Origin: Rhodothermus bifroesti
GTDB lineage: Bacteria > Bacteroidota > Rhodothermia > Rhodothermales > Rhodothermaceae
DNA: 64,000 bases
Direction: 5' to 3'
Assembly (NCBI RefSeq): GCF_017908595.1
Contig: NZ_JAGKTL010000005.1
Span: 62,001-126,000 of the forward strand
Part shown: one piece after another, positions 45,251 through 53,944 of the stretch
Layout: each line of letters starts with the position of its first letter
Position numbering within the stretch: position 1 is the first letter of the stretch
The notes under the pieces: model-generated
Database searches by the model: none
Told to the model about the DNA's origin: nothing
The model's input: the letters and a program-made list of their open reading frames with translations, nothing else
Translations under genes and position numbers: made by a program

Positions 45251-45300
45251 ATTTGTTACGCTTATTGAGTTAAAATTTTTGAGCAGAAGAGGTAACAAAT
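45251..45300 (+). promoter_or_regulatory. Candidate cas operon promoter framed by an inverted repeat
   Basis: ATTTGTTAC (45251-45259) and GTAACAAAT (45292-45300) are 9-bp inverted arms 32 bp apart. The left arm contains TTTG, followed after 18 bp by AATTTTTG (45274-45281), close to a TTTG / TAnnTTTG promoter. The right arm would fall at the transcription start, 39 bp before cas8. This layout suits repressor binding. Confidence 0.5.
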
Positions 45301-45338
45301 CTGTTGTGAGGGTTTCTTTTTGAAAAAACTAAGACCGT

Positions 45339-46781
45339 ATGTCTTTGGGCTTACGCTGGACGGGGCATGCGCTTATTGATATGGGCGTTGCTGCGGTAGT
45401 GCTGGCTACTGGCAATAAAGATCCGAAGGAAGTTACGCAGGCGCAGTGGGCTCAGTGGATGGATGAGCTAGAACAAGATTATAAGAATGAACATTTAAAG
45501 AAGCCTTGTTCTATTCTTTTTACGTTGAACGCTTTTGATAACCCTTCTTGGCAAAAAAATCCTGCAGAGCGGACGCGCAAGATTGAGGAGACGTTTGCCT
45601 ATGCACGGGGTAAGAAGTCAAGTTTAGCATTTGGAGAGCCCTGTACTTTTTTCCCAGAGCGTCTGGCGGTAGTTCGAGCAGCACGGGATCTGTTTCCGTT
45701 ACTTCAGGGGCAGCGGCAGCTTAATTTTTATCCAACAGGTCGCCCCGAACTTCCCCTTTCAGATTTGGCTTTAGGGTGCGTGCTTTCCTTGCCGCGCGTG
45801 GCGCCTGTTGTGAGTGGCCGTTTGATGATTGTAGGCTCCGAGCGCCTAGAACTTGTGCTGGATTTATGCGATATCTGGAAAGATGAGCTTGACCGAGAGC
45901 TTGCCCTTTTACGGGCTGGCAAGGACTGGCGCGACCGTAAGGCCCCGCGTACCCGTTTGCTTGAAGCACTTGTTGAAGTTTTTCGCATGCCTAAGCGCTA
46001 CCATTTCTCTCTAGGTGGGCAGGAGGCTAGTCTTACGCTCTATCATCTGTCAAACAGCGGAAACGCCCCAGGCATCGACCTATATACGGTACCCCCTGTT
46101 GTGCACCGTTTTCTCGCTCGTGCTGGATCGGCCGCCTACCAAGCGCATTGGAAAGCGCTTGTGCAGGCTTTTTGGTTTAGGAAGGATAAAAAGGATAAGC
46201 AGGAGCAGCCCTTTGAGGAGGCGGATCGTCTACAGGCTTTTAATGAAGTTTATGAGCGCTTGTCAGAGCTGCCCCTAGAGGTTGATGGCTTTATCCGGCG
46301 CATTTTCTTGCGCTATGTCCTAAGTCGCGTTGGTGTACGTCGAAAGTTGCACACCACAGACATTGATCAGTGGCCACTAGTCGAGCTCTTTTTAAAGGAA
46401 ATCATAGGAGATGTTATGCACACCGATCGCATTCAAATGATTCGGCGCCTGGCAGATGAGTTAGCTAGGGAAATCCACGAGCAAAACGACCGTCGGCTTT
46501 ATCGACAGCTGATGGGATTGGCTTCAGGGACAGATGCCTATCGCGCTTTTCGAGCGCTACTGCTGCGCGCGCTGCGCGAGCGACTGCGTCGAGAAAACCA
46601 GCTTTTGTTTACGCTGGAGGACTATCTCCTTTTGTTTGAAGAAGCCGAAGGCTTTCCAAGCAGCGACTGGCGTCTTGTGCGCGATCTCATCCGGATTCGG
46701 GTGCTCGAAGAACTCTATCATCGAGGCTTTTTCCAGCAAGCCCCAGAGCTTTTAGAGGAAGAAATAAACATCGAAGAATAG
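45339..46781 (+). CDS. cas8b: Type I-B Cascade large subunit Cas8 (Cst1/Csx13-like)
   Basis: Putative large subunit that recognises the PAM and recruits Cas3. The 480-residue protein begins MSLGLRWTGHALIDMGVAAV, as in Cst1/Cas8a1-type proteins. Large subunits diverge fast, so the call rests on this N-terminus, size and position as first gene before cas7-cas5-cas3. I do not see the CXXC pairs that give the Cst1 family its other name; only isolated cysteines occur. A charged C-terminal helical region (RALRERLRRENQLLFTLEDYLLLFEEAEGF) could serve as the small-subunit part. Confidence 0.75.
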   Translation: MSLGLRWTGHALIDMGVAAVVLATGNKDPKEVTQAQWAQWMDELEQDYKNEHLKKPCSILFTLNAFDNPSWQKNPAERTRKIEETFAYARGKKSSLAFGEPCTFFPERLAVVRAARDLFPLLQGQRQLNFYPTGRPELPLSDLALGCVLSLPRVAPVVSGRLMIVGSERLELVLDLCDIWKDELDRELALLRAGKDWRDRKAPRTRLLEALVEVFRMPKRYHFSLGGQEASLTLYHLSNSGNAPGIDLYTVPPVVHRFLARAGSAAYQAHWKALVQAFWFRKDKKDKQEQPFEEADRLQAFNEVYERLSELPLEVDGFIRRIFLRYVLSRVGVRRKLHTTDIDQWPLVELFLKEIIGDVMHTDRIQMIRRLADELAREIHEQNDRRLYRQLMGLASGTDAYRAFRALLLRALRERLRRENQLLFTLEDYLLLFEEAEGFPSSDWRLVRDLIRIRVLEELYHRGFFQQAPELLEEEINIEE

Positions 46782-46806
46782 TCGATCTAACAAAAAAGAG
46801 GGTCAT

Positions 46807-47874
46807 ATGGCATTTATTAGTGGAATTCAGGTGCTGCATGCACCAGCTTCGGCGCTTAATAATGCGGGTACGCAACCAGGCCAAGCAGCAGAGAACGCTG
46901 TTATCGTAAAGGCTTTGCGTATAGGTGGGCGTGCCTATCCTTACGTTTCTGCTCAGGCCTATCGATACTGGGTCCGACGTACGCTTGAGACACTGCAGCC
47001 AGAAGGGTGGACGGTAGCGCCGATTTTTCGTGAAGCCAAAGTGGCCTATACGGATGCTAACCCAATCGAATATGCCGATGACGATGTCTTTGGCTACATG
47101 CGTGCCCCCGGAAAAAGTTCTAAAGCAGACGCTAGCCGGCAAGCTTTTGCTGAAAGCACCGAGACAAAAGAAGCGGTCACGCGCGTAGCGCCTTTTCGGG
47201 TTGGGACTTTAGTCGGGTTGAGTGATGGAGTAGTGCAGGATTTTGGCGTGATGAGTCGTCACGAAGGTGATCCAGTACCTTATGAACATCAGTTTTATCG
47301 AACATCACTCAAGGGCATGTTCTCTATAGATTTAGGCCGAATAGGGGTTTTTACTTACGAAAATCGTACGGGCTTTTTGAACCTGGATGAAGAGCGTCGC
47401 CGCTTGGCTGAAGCGCGTGGCCTAATCCACGATGCTGATGCAAAGACCTATCGGTTGGCGTTAACCGAACGACTGAAACGCGTGCAGGCTTTGCTTAAAG
47501 CTTTGCCTTTAGTAGAGGGTGGGGCGAAACAAGCATTACATTACACAGACACCAATCCGGTCGTTGTGGTGATGGCTGTGCTTCGTGGAGGGAATAATCC
47601 TTTCTACTACACCATTGATGGCGACCGGGAGGGGTTAGCCCGTCCAGTCCCAGGGGCTTTTCAGGAGGTGGCTAAGGTATGGGCCGACCAAATCTTGTCG
47701 CCGCTCTACATTGGATGGGTTGAGGGGTATGCTGCTGAAGGGCGTCGGCAGCTTGAAGAAGCACGGGCTACGTTTCAGCAGAGCTATCCTCATGGGGTGA
47801 TTGTTGGACACCCGCGAGAGGTGTTTCGACAGCTTGCTCAAGACCTTTCCCAACATCCAGAATGGCTGGAATAA
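46807..47874 (+). CDS. cas7: Type I-B Cascade backbone Cas7 (Cst2/DevR)
   Basis: Forms the helical filament along the guide RNA. The 355-residue protein starts FISGIQVLHAPASALNNAG and has RIGGRAYPYVSAQAYRYWVRRTL, the recognisable DevR/Cst2 N-terminal blocks of the RRM-type Cas7 fold. HQFYRTSLKGMFSIDL further on is also characteristic. It follows cas8 by 25 bp, and its TAA overlaps the cas5 ATG (TAATG). Confidence 0.9.
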   Translation: MAFISGIQVLHAPASALNNAGTQPGQAAENAVIVKALRIGGRAYPYVSAQAYRYWVRRTLETLQPEGWTVAPIFREAKVAYTDANPIEYADDDVFGYMRAPGKSSKADASRQAFAESTETKEAVTRVAPFRVGTLVGLSDGVVQDFGVMSRHEGDPVPYEHQFYRTSLKGMFSIDLGRIGVFTYENRTGFLNLDEERRRLAEARGLIHDADAKTYRLALTERLKRVQALLKALPLVEGGAKQALHYTDTNPVVVVMAVLRGGNNPFYYTIDGDREGLARPVPGAFQEVAKVWADQILSPLYIGWVEGYAAEGRRQLEEARATFQQSYPHGVIVGHPREVFRQLAQDLSQHPEWLE

Positions 47875-48584
47875 TGGCTGATCGTTTGGAAGCAGTACGT
47901 GTAGAGCTGGAAGGGCCGGTTGCCTCGTTTCGGTACCCACATTTTCTTATCGGCCGGCAGCCAAGCTATCCTATGCCACCGCCTTCGACAATCTATGGAC
48001 TAGTAAGTGCAGCGCTAGGATATTTCCCAGACCCGAAACACCTTGCTTTCGCCTACCGCTTTTACTGTGAGCGCGCACGTGTGGACGACCTGGAGACGAT
48101 CTGGTTCGTTGAGCCCAATACAGCTACGCGGGGGGCAGCATCTCAAAAAAACTTAGAAGCGACAAGCAATGTGCTACCGCGTGAGTGGCTCGTGAGCATT
48201 CGCATGACGCTTTTCTTGGCAGGCAATGAGCTGGACGTGCTTGAAAAGGCTTTTCGCAGCCCGCATTACTTGCTCACGCTGGGTCGTTCCCAAGAGCTGG
48301 TCAGTATCCGACGTGTCGAGCGCGTTGTGCTTCATCCAGCACAGTCCGGACGCTTAGAGCCCGGTCTACTGCCGCTCAGTTTACGGGCACAGCTCCCAAT
48401 GGCAATCGCTGTCTACATGCCGCGCTTTATTCCACCACGACATCGATGGCCTGTGCTTTGGGATTGGTTCCTCGTGCTGGATGTTCCGTTCCCTGTGCAA
48501 GCCACAAACGAAGTTTCATTCTGGACCGAAGACGTTGAGGCGGCAGAGCCCCGAATTTTGACTTTTCATCAGTTTAGGCTGTAG
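47874..48584 (+). CDS. cas5: Type I-B Cascade subunit Cas5
   Basis: Caps the 5' handle of the guide RNA in Cascade. From ATG 47874 the protein is 236 residues. It opens LEAVRVELEGPVASFRYPHF, then SYPMPPPSTIYGLVSAALGY, the conserved Cas5 segment with the glycine-rich turn. An in-frame ATG at 47862 lies within cas7 and is less likely; TAATG coupling favours 47874. The stop is 7 bp before the likely cas3 ATG. Confidence 0.9.
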   Translation: MADRLEAVRVELEGPVASFRYPHFLIGRQPSYPMPPPSTIYGLVSAALGYFPDPKHLAFAYRFYCERARVDDLETIWFVEPNTATRGAASQKNLEATSNVLPREWLVSIRMTLFLAGNELDVLEKAFRSPHYLLTLGRSQELVSIRRVERVVLHPAQSGRLEPGLLPLSLRAQLPMAIAVYMPRFIPPRHRWPVLWDWFLVLDVPFPVQATNEVSFWTEDVEAAEPRILTFHQFRL

Positions 48585-48585
48585 T

Positions 48586-50961
48586 GTGGCTATGAACGCC
48601 GAATCCCTTAAGGCCAAGAGTATCCGTGAGGGAGGCGAGTCATTACCTCAGCATACGCGCCAAGTGATTCGGCGGCTAGGTGAACTTAGGCATCGCATGC
48701 CCGATTTAGAGCAAAAAATTGAACTTCCTGGCTTGTGGAAGGCGCTTTTTGCTGCGGCTTGGATTCATGACTTTGGTAAAGCTGCACGCGGTTTTCAGGC
48801 AATGCTTAACGGTGGCCCAAAATGGAGTTATCGGCACGAAGTGCTTTCTTTAGCTTTTCTACCTTGGGTTTTAAAGCCAGATGATCCTGACTATCCACTT
48901 GCAGCAGCAGCTGTAGCAGCGCATCACCGGGATTATGAGGTACTGGCCCGACAGTATATTGAAGTGTTGCATCCCGAAGATGCCGGAATTGAAGCGCGGT
49001 GGGAAGAAATTGATGAAGAACGACTCAAAGCGCTGGCAGTATGGACAACGCAAGAGTGGCCTCAAACGATCACATCGGAAGGCCTAGATTTGCCACTGCC
49101 CTCAAAATTCGATTTGCTGGCCGACATACCCCGGTTGATTCAAGAAGGTCCAGACCGTATCCGTCAAGGACTGCGGGCTTATCAAGAGTATTATTGTAAA
49201 CAATGGTGCCCCTCAGGCTTAGGACGACGGGCAGACCCTGTGCGTTGCCGCCAAGCCCTTTTTGTGCGTGGTCTTTTGCTGCAGGCCGATCGGCTAGCCA
49301 GCGCGCAGGCGCCTCCTCTGAGAACACCTGTACTGGATGGCTTGCAGCGCGCCATGCCCCAGAACCCCAAGGACTGGTACCCACATCAGCATCAAGCTGC
49401 AAAAACGCGAGGCTCATTGCTGTTGGCTGCGCCCACCGGAAGTGGTAAAACCGAAGCCGCACTTCTGTGGGCACATAGGCAGCTTCAAGAAGGACGTCGG
49501 GGGGTTGTATTTTATCTGCTGCCCTACCAAGCTAGCCTTAATGCAATGTATCAGCGCTTTGTGCAGCGATATGGATTGTGCCGCAACGATGTGGGACTTG
49601 TGCACAGTCGAGCTGTGCAGGCAATCTATCGAGAACTGGCACAGGAAAAATATGAGGCCAGAAAGGCCTATCAGAAAGCTATCTTCCGGAAAAACCTGGG
49701 GCGACTTCATCAGCAACCGGTACTTTTGGCCACCCCTTATCAACTCTTGCGTGCGGCTTTTCGGCTGCCTGGTTATGAAGGTCAGTGGGCCATGCTCCAT
49801 GGGGCGCACTTGGTAGTCGATGAGGTGCATGGCTATGAACCGATACGCCTAGGTTTGTTACTTGGTCTTTTTGAGACGTTGCGTCAAAGGTTTGAGGTAC
49901 GCTTAGCTGTAATGACCGCTACAATGCCTTCATGGCTGCGTACGTTGTTGGAAAAGGTACTTGAAGTACCACTTCTGCAGGCCGACGCTGCGCTTTACCA
50001 TAGGTTCTGCCGCCATCGACTTTTTATCCGGGACGGTCGGCTTAATGATGAAGCCATACTTGCAGAAATCGCGCGACGCGTACGCGCTGGCGAGGCCGTG
50101 CTTGTGGTTACTAACTTGGTTGCTGCTGCGCAAGAAATCGCTGTTCGGCTGGCTGAACAGCTCCGGTTTCACTGGAAAGAGACTTGTGATCCAGAGCACG
50201 ACCCTGTACTGCTGGTGCATAGCCGCTACACTGCCGAAGATCGGCTTCGACGGGAGAGGGCTTTACTGCAGCGTCTAGAAAAGCCGCGTCGAGAGGGCTT
50301 TGTCGTCGTGGCTACCCAGGTCGTCGAGGTTAGCCTGGATGTTGACTTCGATACGCTCTACACGGAACCTGCACCGCTTGAAGCTTTGGTGCAACGCTTC
50401 GGCCGCGTTAACCGCCGACGTCGCGAGCCGGAACGCCCAGTCTTTGTCACGGCTGAGCCTATTGATTGGAAATGGCCCTATCATCAAGAAACGCTCATGC
50501 GGCGCACCGTCGAGCACCTAACCGCATACCATGAAACCTTAATCGATGAAGCTAAGCTGACAAGCTGGCTAGACGAAGTGTATGCGCCCGAAATAAACCG
50601 CCTGTTGCAGGAAGTCAACCGAGGCCGCAGCTCCTTCAATGACGTAGCTGGACCGGAGCGTCTTGTGGCTTTCAAGTCAGATCCAAGCTTAGAGGATGAG
50701 TTCGACGCGCTTTTTGATGGCTATGAAGTGCTGCCCCGTCCACTTCAAGCAGCATTCCTGCAGCGCATCGAAGCTGGAGCCTTAGTTGAGGCCTACAGTC
50801 TTCTGGTCCCTGTGTCACGTGGACGTTTCCACGCTTGGCGTGAGCGCTCCGCACTCACGCGCTTGGAAGAACACCAGGTTTGGGTAGCCCATGCAGCTTA
50901 TGATTCGTGCTGGGGATTAAGACCTGAAGCAGAGGAGGCTGCAGAAGTCTATATGCTCTAG
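48586..50961 (+). CDS. cas3: CRISPR nuclease-helicase Cas3
   Basis: Degrades target DNA after recruitment by Cascade. The 791-residue protein starts at GTG 48586 or ATG 48592. An HD nuclease domain (about 1-245) shows His23, His61-Asp62 (WIHDFGK), His113-His114 and the closing Asp in LLQADRLAS (about 234). The SF2 helicase has Walker A APTGSGKT (282-289), DEVH (412-415), TATMP (444-448) and QRFGRVNRRR (603-612). All metal and ATP residues look intact, so it should be active. It is the usual I-B order after cas5. Confidence 0.94.
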   Translation: MAMNAESLKAKSIREGGESLPQHTRQVIRRLGELRHRMPDLEQKIELPGLWKALFAAAWIHDFGKAARGFQAMLNGGPKWSYRHEVLSLAFLPWVLKPDDPDYPLAAAAVAAHHRDYEVLARQYIEVLHPEDAGIEARWEEIDEERLKALAVWTTQEWPQTITSEGLDLPLPSKFDLLADIPRLIQEGPDRIRQGLRAYQEYYCKQWCPSGLGRRADPVRCRQALFVRGLLLQADRLASAQAPPLRTPVLDGLQRAMPQNPKDWYPHQHQAAKTRGSLLLAAPTGSGKTEAALLWAHRQLQEGRRGVVFYLLPYQASLNAMYQRFVQRYGLCRNDVGLVHSRAVQAIYRELAQEKYEARKAYQKAIFRKNLGRLHQQPVLLATPYQLLRAAFRLPGYEGQWAMLHGAHLVVDEVHGYEPIRLGLLLGLFETLRQRFEVRLAVMTATMPSWLRTLLEKVLEVPLLQADAALYHRFCRHRLFIRDGRLNDEAILAEIARRVRAGEAVLVVTNLVAAAQEIAVRLAEQLRFHWKETCDPEHDPVLLVHSRYTAEDRLRRERALLQRLEKPRREGFVVVATQVVEVSLDVDFDTLYTEPAPLEALVQRFGRVNRRRREPERPVFVTAEPIDWKWPYHQETLMRRTVEHLTAYHETLIDEAKLTSWLDEVYAPEINRLLQEVNRGRSSFNDVAGPERLVAFKSDPSLEDEFDALFDGYEVLPRPLQAAFLQRIEAGALVEAYSLLVPVSRGRFHAWRERSALTRLEEHQVWVAHAAYDSCWGLRPEAEEAAEVYML

Positions 50962-50997
50962 CATATACCTACGAAACTTAACCAAGCAAGACAGACA

Positions 50998-51555
50998 ATG
51001 CTTAGCACCGAAATGCATAAGCTTTGCGTCACCGGTACCCTAGTAAACTACTATGTGCTTTGTCGGCGCAGAGTGTGGCTTGCGGTGCATGGGCTTTGGA
51101 TGGAGCATGAGTCAGAACTTGTGGCTTTGGGTCGGCTGCTTGACGAGACTAGTTATACCGACGAACTGCGCCATGTGAACGTAGAGGCAGAGGGGCCTGA
51201 AGGACTTCGTTTAGCAGGGCGCATTGACTGGGCTGAGCTGCGCGATGGTGTGCTGCACGAAACCAAACATAGCCCTAGGGCCCTGGAAGCCCACCGCTGG
51301 CAGCTCCGGTTTTATCTATGGCTACTCAAACTGCTTGGCGTGACTCGAACCGACGGCCAGCCATTTAGAGGTCAGCTGAACTTTCCCCGTCAGCGGCGCA
51401 CCGAAAACATCATACTTGAACCAGAACACGAGACTCGTTTAAACGAAATCGTACAAGCAATTTACCAGACAGCCACCCAAGCCCTACCGCCGCCCCGTCT
51501 TGTCAACCGTCGCTTTTGCAAAAAATGTGCATACGAAGAGTTATGTTTTGGATGA
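50998..51555 (+). CDS. cas4: CRISPR adaptation exonuclease Cas4
   Basis: Iron-sulfur RecB-like nuclease that trims and orients prespacers. The 185-residue protein has Cys22 and a C-terminal Cys174-x2-Cys177-x5-Cys183 set for the 4Fe-4S cluster. The nuclease core has Asp77 (GRIDWAE), Glu88-x-Lys90 (HETKHS) and Gln102 (RWQLRFYLWLL). An alternative start at 51013 would drop five residues. It is followed by a separate exonuclease gene before cas1. Confidence 0.93.
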   Translation: MLSTEMHKLCVTGTLVNYYVLCRRRVWLAVHGLWMEHESELVALGRLLDETSYTDELRHVNVEAEGPEGLRLAGRIDWAELRDGVLHETKHSPRALEAHRWQLRFYLWLLKLLGVTRTDGQPFRGQLNFPRQRRTENIILEPEHETRLNEIVQAIYQTATQALPPPRLVNRRFCKKCAYEELCFG

Positions 51556-51630
51556 GAGCGGTTTTTGGACCCTTGGGAATCCCCTATGTACAAATAGGAG
51601 CCAGAACGCAGAACTTTTTTGACCGCTAGC

Positions 51631-52314
51631 ATGCACTACATTGCTTTAGATATAGAGACATGTCCGCTGCCTCTAGAGGGTTATTCAGCACAGCAGCAAG
51701 CCCGCCTAGCGCGGGAAATGCAATTTAGACGACAGCGCGAACCTGATATGCCTGAAGATATGCTCGCCCACTGGGCAGCCAGCTTGCACCCCCTTTTGAG
51801 CCGTATCGTCTGCATTTCTGTGCAGCGTGCTGAAAATGATCCTTTACAGCCTAACCCACCCCACTCCTACCTGGCTACGGAGCCCGCCGAGGAGCGGCGC
51901 ATACTGCAGCAATTTTGGCAGGATCTGCAGCGCGTTGTGGAACGCGGCGAAAAAATCTGCTGGGTCACGTTCAACGGTAAACGATTCGATGTTCCCTTTT
52001 TACTGGCACGCACGTTACACCACGGCCTAAAACCCATCACTTGCGGCTTACTCGACGATTATCCCTATCGACAATATCCCCACTGCGATCTGTTCAATTT
52101 GTTTTCCGGGATCAACTGGGGATTAGAAGACTTGTGCGCGCTCTTGCACATTCCTAACCCTAAGGCGCATGGCGATGGTAGCCTGATAGCGCAAATCTTA
52201 GAAACGGAAGGGGTCGATGGGGTTCGGCGTTACTGCGAAGCCGATGTCAAGGCAACGCTGGCCTGCTTCGCGAAGCTGCTTCCACTGCTCCCCCCCGAAT
52301 GTCAACCCCACTGA
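51631..52314 (+). CDS. PolB-type 3'-5' exonuclease embedded in CRISPR adaptation genes
   Basis: A 227-residue DEDDy exonuclease starting at ATG 51631; a TTG at 51619 is a weaker option. Exo I is Asp7-x-Glu9 (LDIET), Exo II is in TFNGKRFDVPFLL (Asn115, Asp120), and Exo III is Tyr201-x3-Asp205 (YCEAD). It resembles the free-standing exonucleases related to the proofreading domain of DNA polymerase B. It lies between cas4 and cas1, 6 bp before cas1, so it is very likely co-translated with the adaptation machinery. DnaQ-type exonucleases are known to trim prespacers in other systems; a similar role here is inference. Confidence 0.85.
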   Translation: MHYIALDIETCPLPLEGYSAQQQARLAREMQFRRQREPDMPEDMLAHWAASLHPLLSRIVCISVQRAENDPLQPNPPHSYLATEPAEERRILQQFWQDLQRVVERGEKICWVTFNGKRFDVPFLLARTLHHGLKPITCGLLDDYPYRQYPHCDLFNLFSGINWGLEDLCALLHIPNPKAHGDGSLIAQILETEGVDGVRRYCEADVKATLACFAKLLPLLPPECQPH

Positions 52315-52320
52315 GCAGGG

Positions 52321-53403
52321 ATGAAACGGCCGTATTATTTGTTTTCTAATGGGCGGCTACGCCGACGACAAAATACGCTCTTTTTCGAAAAAACCGCAGG
52401 CGAACGCGTTCCAGACGACCAAGATGAAAGCGGCGCCTCTTCGGGGACGCCTACGGGCGAGCGCATCCCTTTTCCTGTAGAACAGGTGGAAAGCCTCTAT
52501 TTTTTTGGAGAGGTGGACTTAAATTCAAAGCTATTGACGTTTCTAGCACGACACGACATCCCCGCGCATTTCTATGATTACTACGGTAACTATACGGGAA
52601 CCTATATCCCACGCGATTTTCTGCATAGTGGACGACTGCGCATCGAACAAGTATTGCATTACGTGCGGCCTAAAAGGCGCATCTACCTTGCTCGGGCGTT
52701 TGTCGAAGCTGCTACGTACAACTTGCTGCGCGTGCTGCGTTACTACCTGAACCGACTCGAAGGTGAGCGGCAGCAGCACGTCGCACAGGCTATAGAAATT
52801 GTGAAGGCAGAACGTGCAGGACTCCGCGAAACCCAAGAAGTCGCCCAACTTATGGGCATCGAAGGGCGCTGCCGCGATGCCTACTATCAAGCTTGGCCCG
52901 CAATCTTGCAGGATGGACCTGGAGAAGCTTTTACCTTCACGCGACGCGAGCGGCGGCCGCCTACCAATGAACTCAACGCACTAATCAGCTTCGGCAACAG
53001 TTTATGCTATACCACGACCATCCGTCAGATTCATCGCACAGCACTCGACCCGACGATTTCATATTTGCATGAACCTGGATTCCGACGGTTTTCGCTGGCT
53101 TTGGATTTATCGGAGATTTTTAAGCCGCTTCTGGTAGACCGAACAATTTTCCGACTGGTTAAAACTGGACAGATTACGCGAAAACATTTTGAGCCGCATC
53201 TGGGAGGAATATACATGAATGAGGAAGGACGCAAGATTTTTGTGCAGCAATGGGATGAACGCCTGCGACAAACGGTGTACCACCGCCAGCTCGAACGACA
53301 TGTAAGCTATGAGCGCTTAATCCGTCTGGAATGCTACAAGCTTATCCGACACCTGCTCGATCCTAAGCAAGAGCCTTATCGCGGATGGCATATGTGGTGG
53401 TAA
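52321..53403 (+). CDS. cas1: CRISPR integrase Cas1 (type I-B)
   Basis: Integrates new spacers with Cas2. The 360-residue protein opens YYLFSNGRLRRRQNTLFFE. Residues about 27-50 are a hydrophilic insert (polar, DDQDESGASSGT) between strands of the N-terminal domain. Catalytic metal ligands are Glu181 (GIEGRCRDAYY), His250 (YLHEPG) and Glu265 (LDLSEIFKP). All are present, so it should be active. It is followed by a hairpin and the convergent cas2. Confidence 0.95.
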   Translation: MKRPYYLFSNGRLRRRQNTLFFEKTAGERVPDDQDESGASSGTPTGERIPFPVEQVESLYFFGEVDLNSKLLTFLARHDIPAHFYDYYGNYTGTYIPRDFLHSGRLRIEQVLHYVRPKRRIYLARAFVEAATYNLLRVLRYYLNRLEGERQQHVAQAIEIVKAERAGLRETQEVAQLMGIEGRCRDAYYQAWPAILQDGPGEAFTFTRRERRPPTNELNALISFGNSLCYTTTIRQIHRTALDPTISYLHEPGFRRFSLALDLSEIFKPLLVDRTIFRLVKTGQITRKHFEPHLGGIYMNEEGRKIFVQQWDERLRQTVYHRQLERHVSYERLIRLECYKLIRHLLDPKQEPYRGWHMWW

Positions 53404-53410
53404 GGCAAAA

Positions 53411-53434
53411 CCACGCCCTTTTGCAAGGACGTGG
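53411..53434. terminator. Hairpin between convergent cas1 and cas2
   Basis: CCACG-C-CCTT and AAGG-A-CGTGG pair around a TTGC loop with one mismatch, 8 bp after the cas1 stop. Its place between convergent genes suits a two-way terminator. Confidence 0.6.
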
Positions 53435-53503
53435 CACCTCGGCTGACAGCATGACACGAAGTGCACTTGAGCTTGGCACCCGGATGTTTGCCCTAAACAA
53501 ACC

Positions 53504-53770
53504 TTAAAGCAGCCGATTGAGGTGGCCTTGCTCTGTACCTAGGACAACGCGTTGGCTATAGCGGGCGTCACGGAGTTCGTAAAAAATGACCACGTCTTCA
53601 TCAGGGTTGATAAGCTTTTGCACCTCGTATCGAAGACGATGGAATTGGGCCTCAGTAAGCTCCCCTTCAAAAACAGAGCGCTGAACCCAGGTCAAATAGC
53701 GCCGAAAGAGTTTCAGCACTTTGGCCACCCGGCGAACATTGGCATCGTAAACAGCAATGTAATACGGCAT
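53504..53770 (-). CDS. cas2: CRISPR adaptation protein Cas2
   Basis: Dimer scaffold for Cas1 in spacer integration. The 88-residue protein has the ferredoxin-like start YYIAVYDANVRRVAKVLKLFRRYL, with the conserved Asp8, then WVQRSVFEGELTEAQF and the VVIFYELRD strand. It is complete but lies on the minus strand, convergent to cas1, which is unusual because cas1 and cas2 normally run together. It therefore needs its own promoter, from the spacer 53771-53944. Confidence 0.9.
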   Translation of the reverse strand: MPYYIAVYDANVRRVAKVLKLFRRYLTWVQRSVFEGELTEAQFHRLRYEVQKLINPDEDVVIFYELRDARYSQRVVLGTEQGHLNRLL

Positions 53771-53944
53771 AGCAATCAGGCTTCTTCAAGAGCTGTTTTA
53801 ATCGCACTTGCTAGAGCTTTAAAAAGCACACGTGCTGCAATCAAAAAATTTTTGCACCAACAAGGCCACTTCTCCTATCCCTGAAGCGTTCACAAAAATA
53901 AAGCCGATAAACGATTCCCGATAAATCCAAAACCATGGGTTGTG

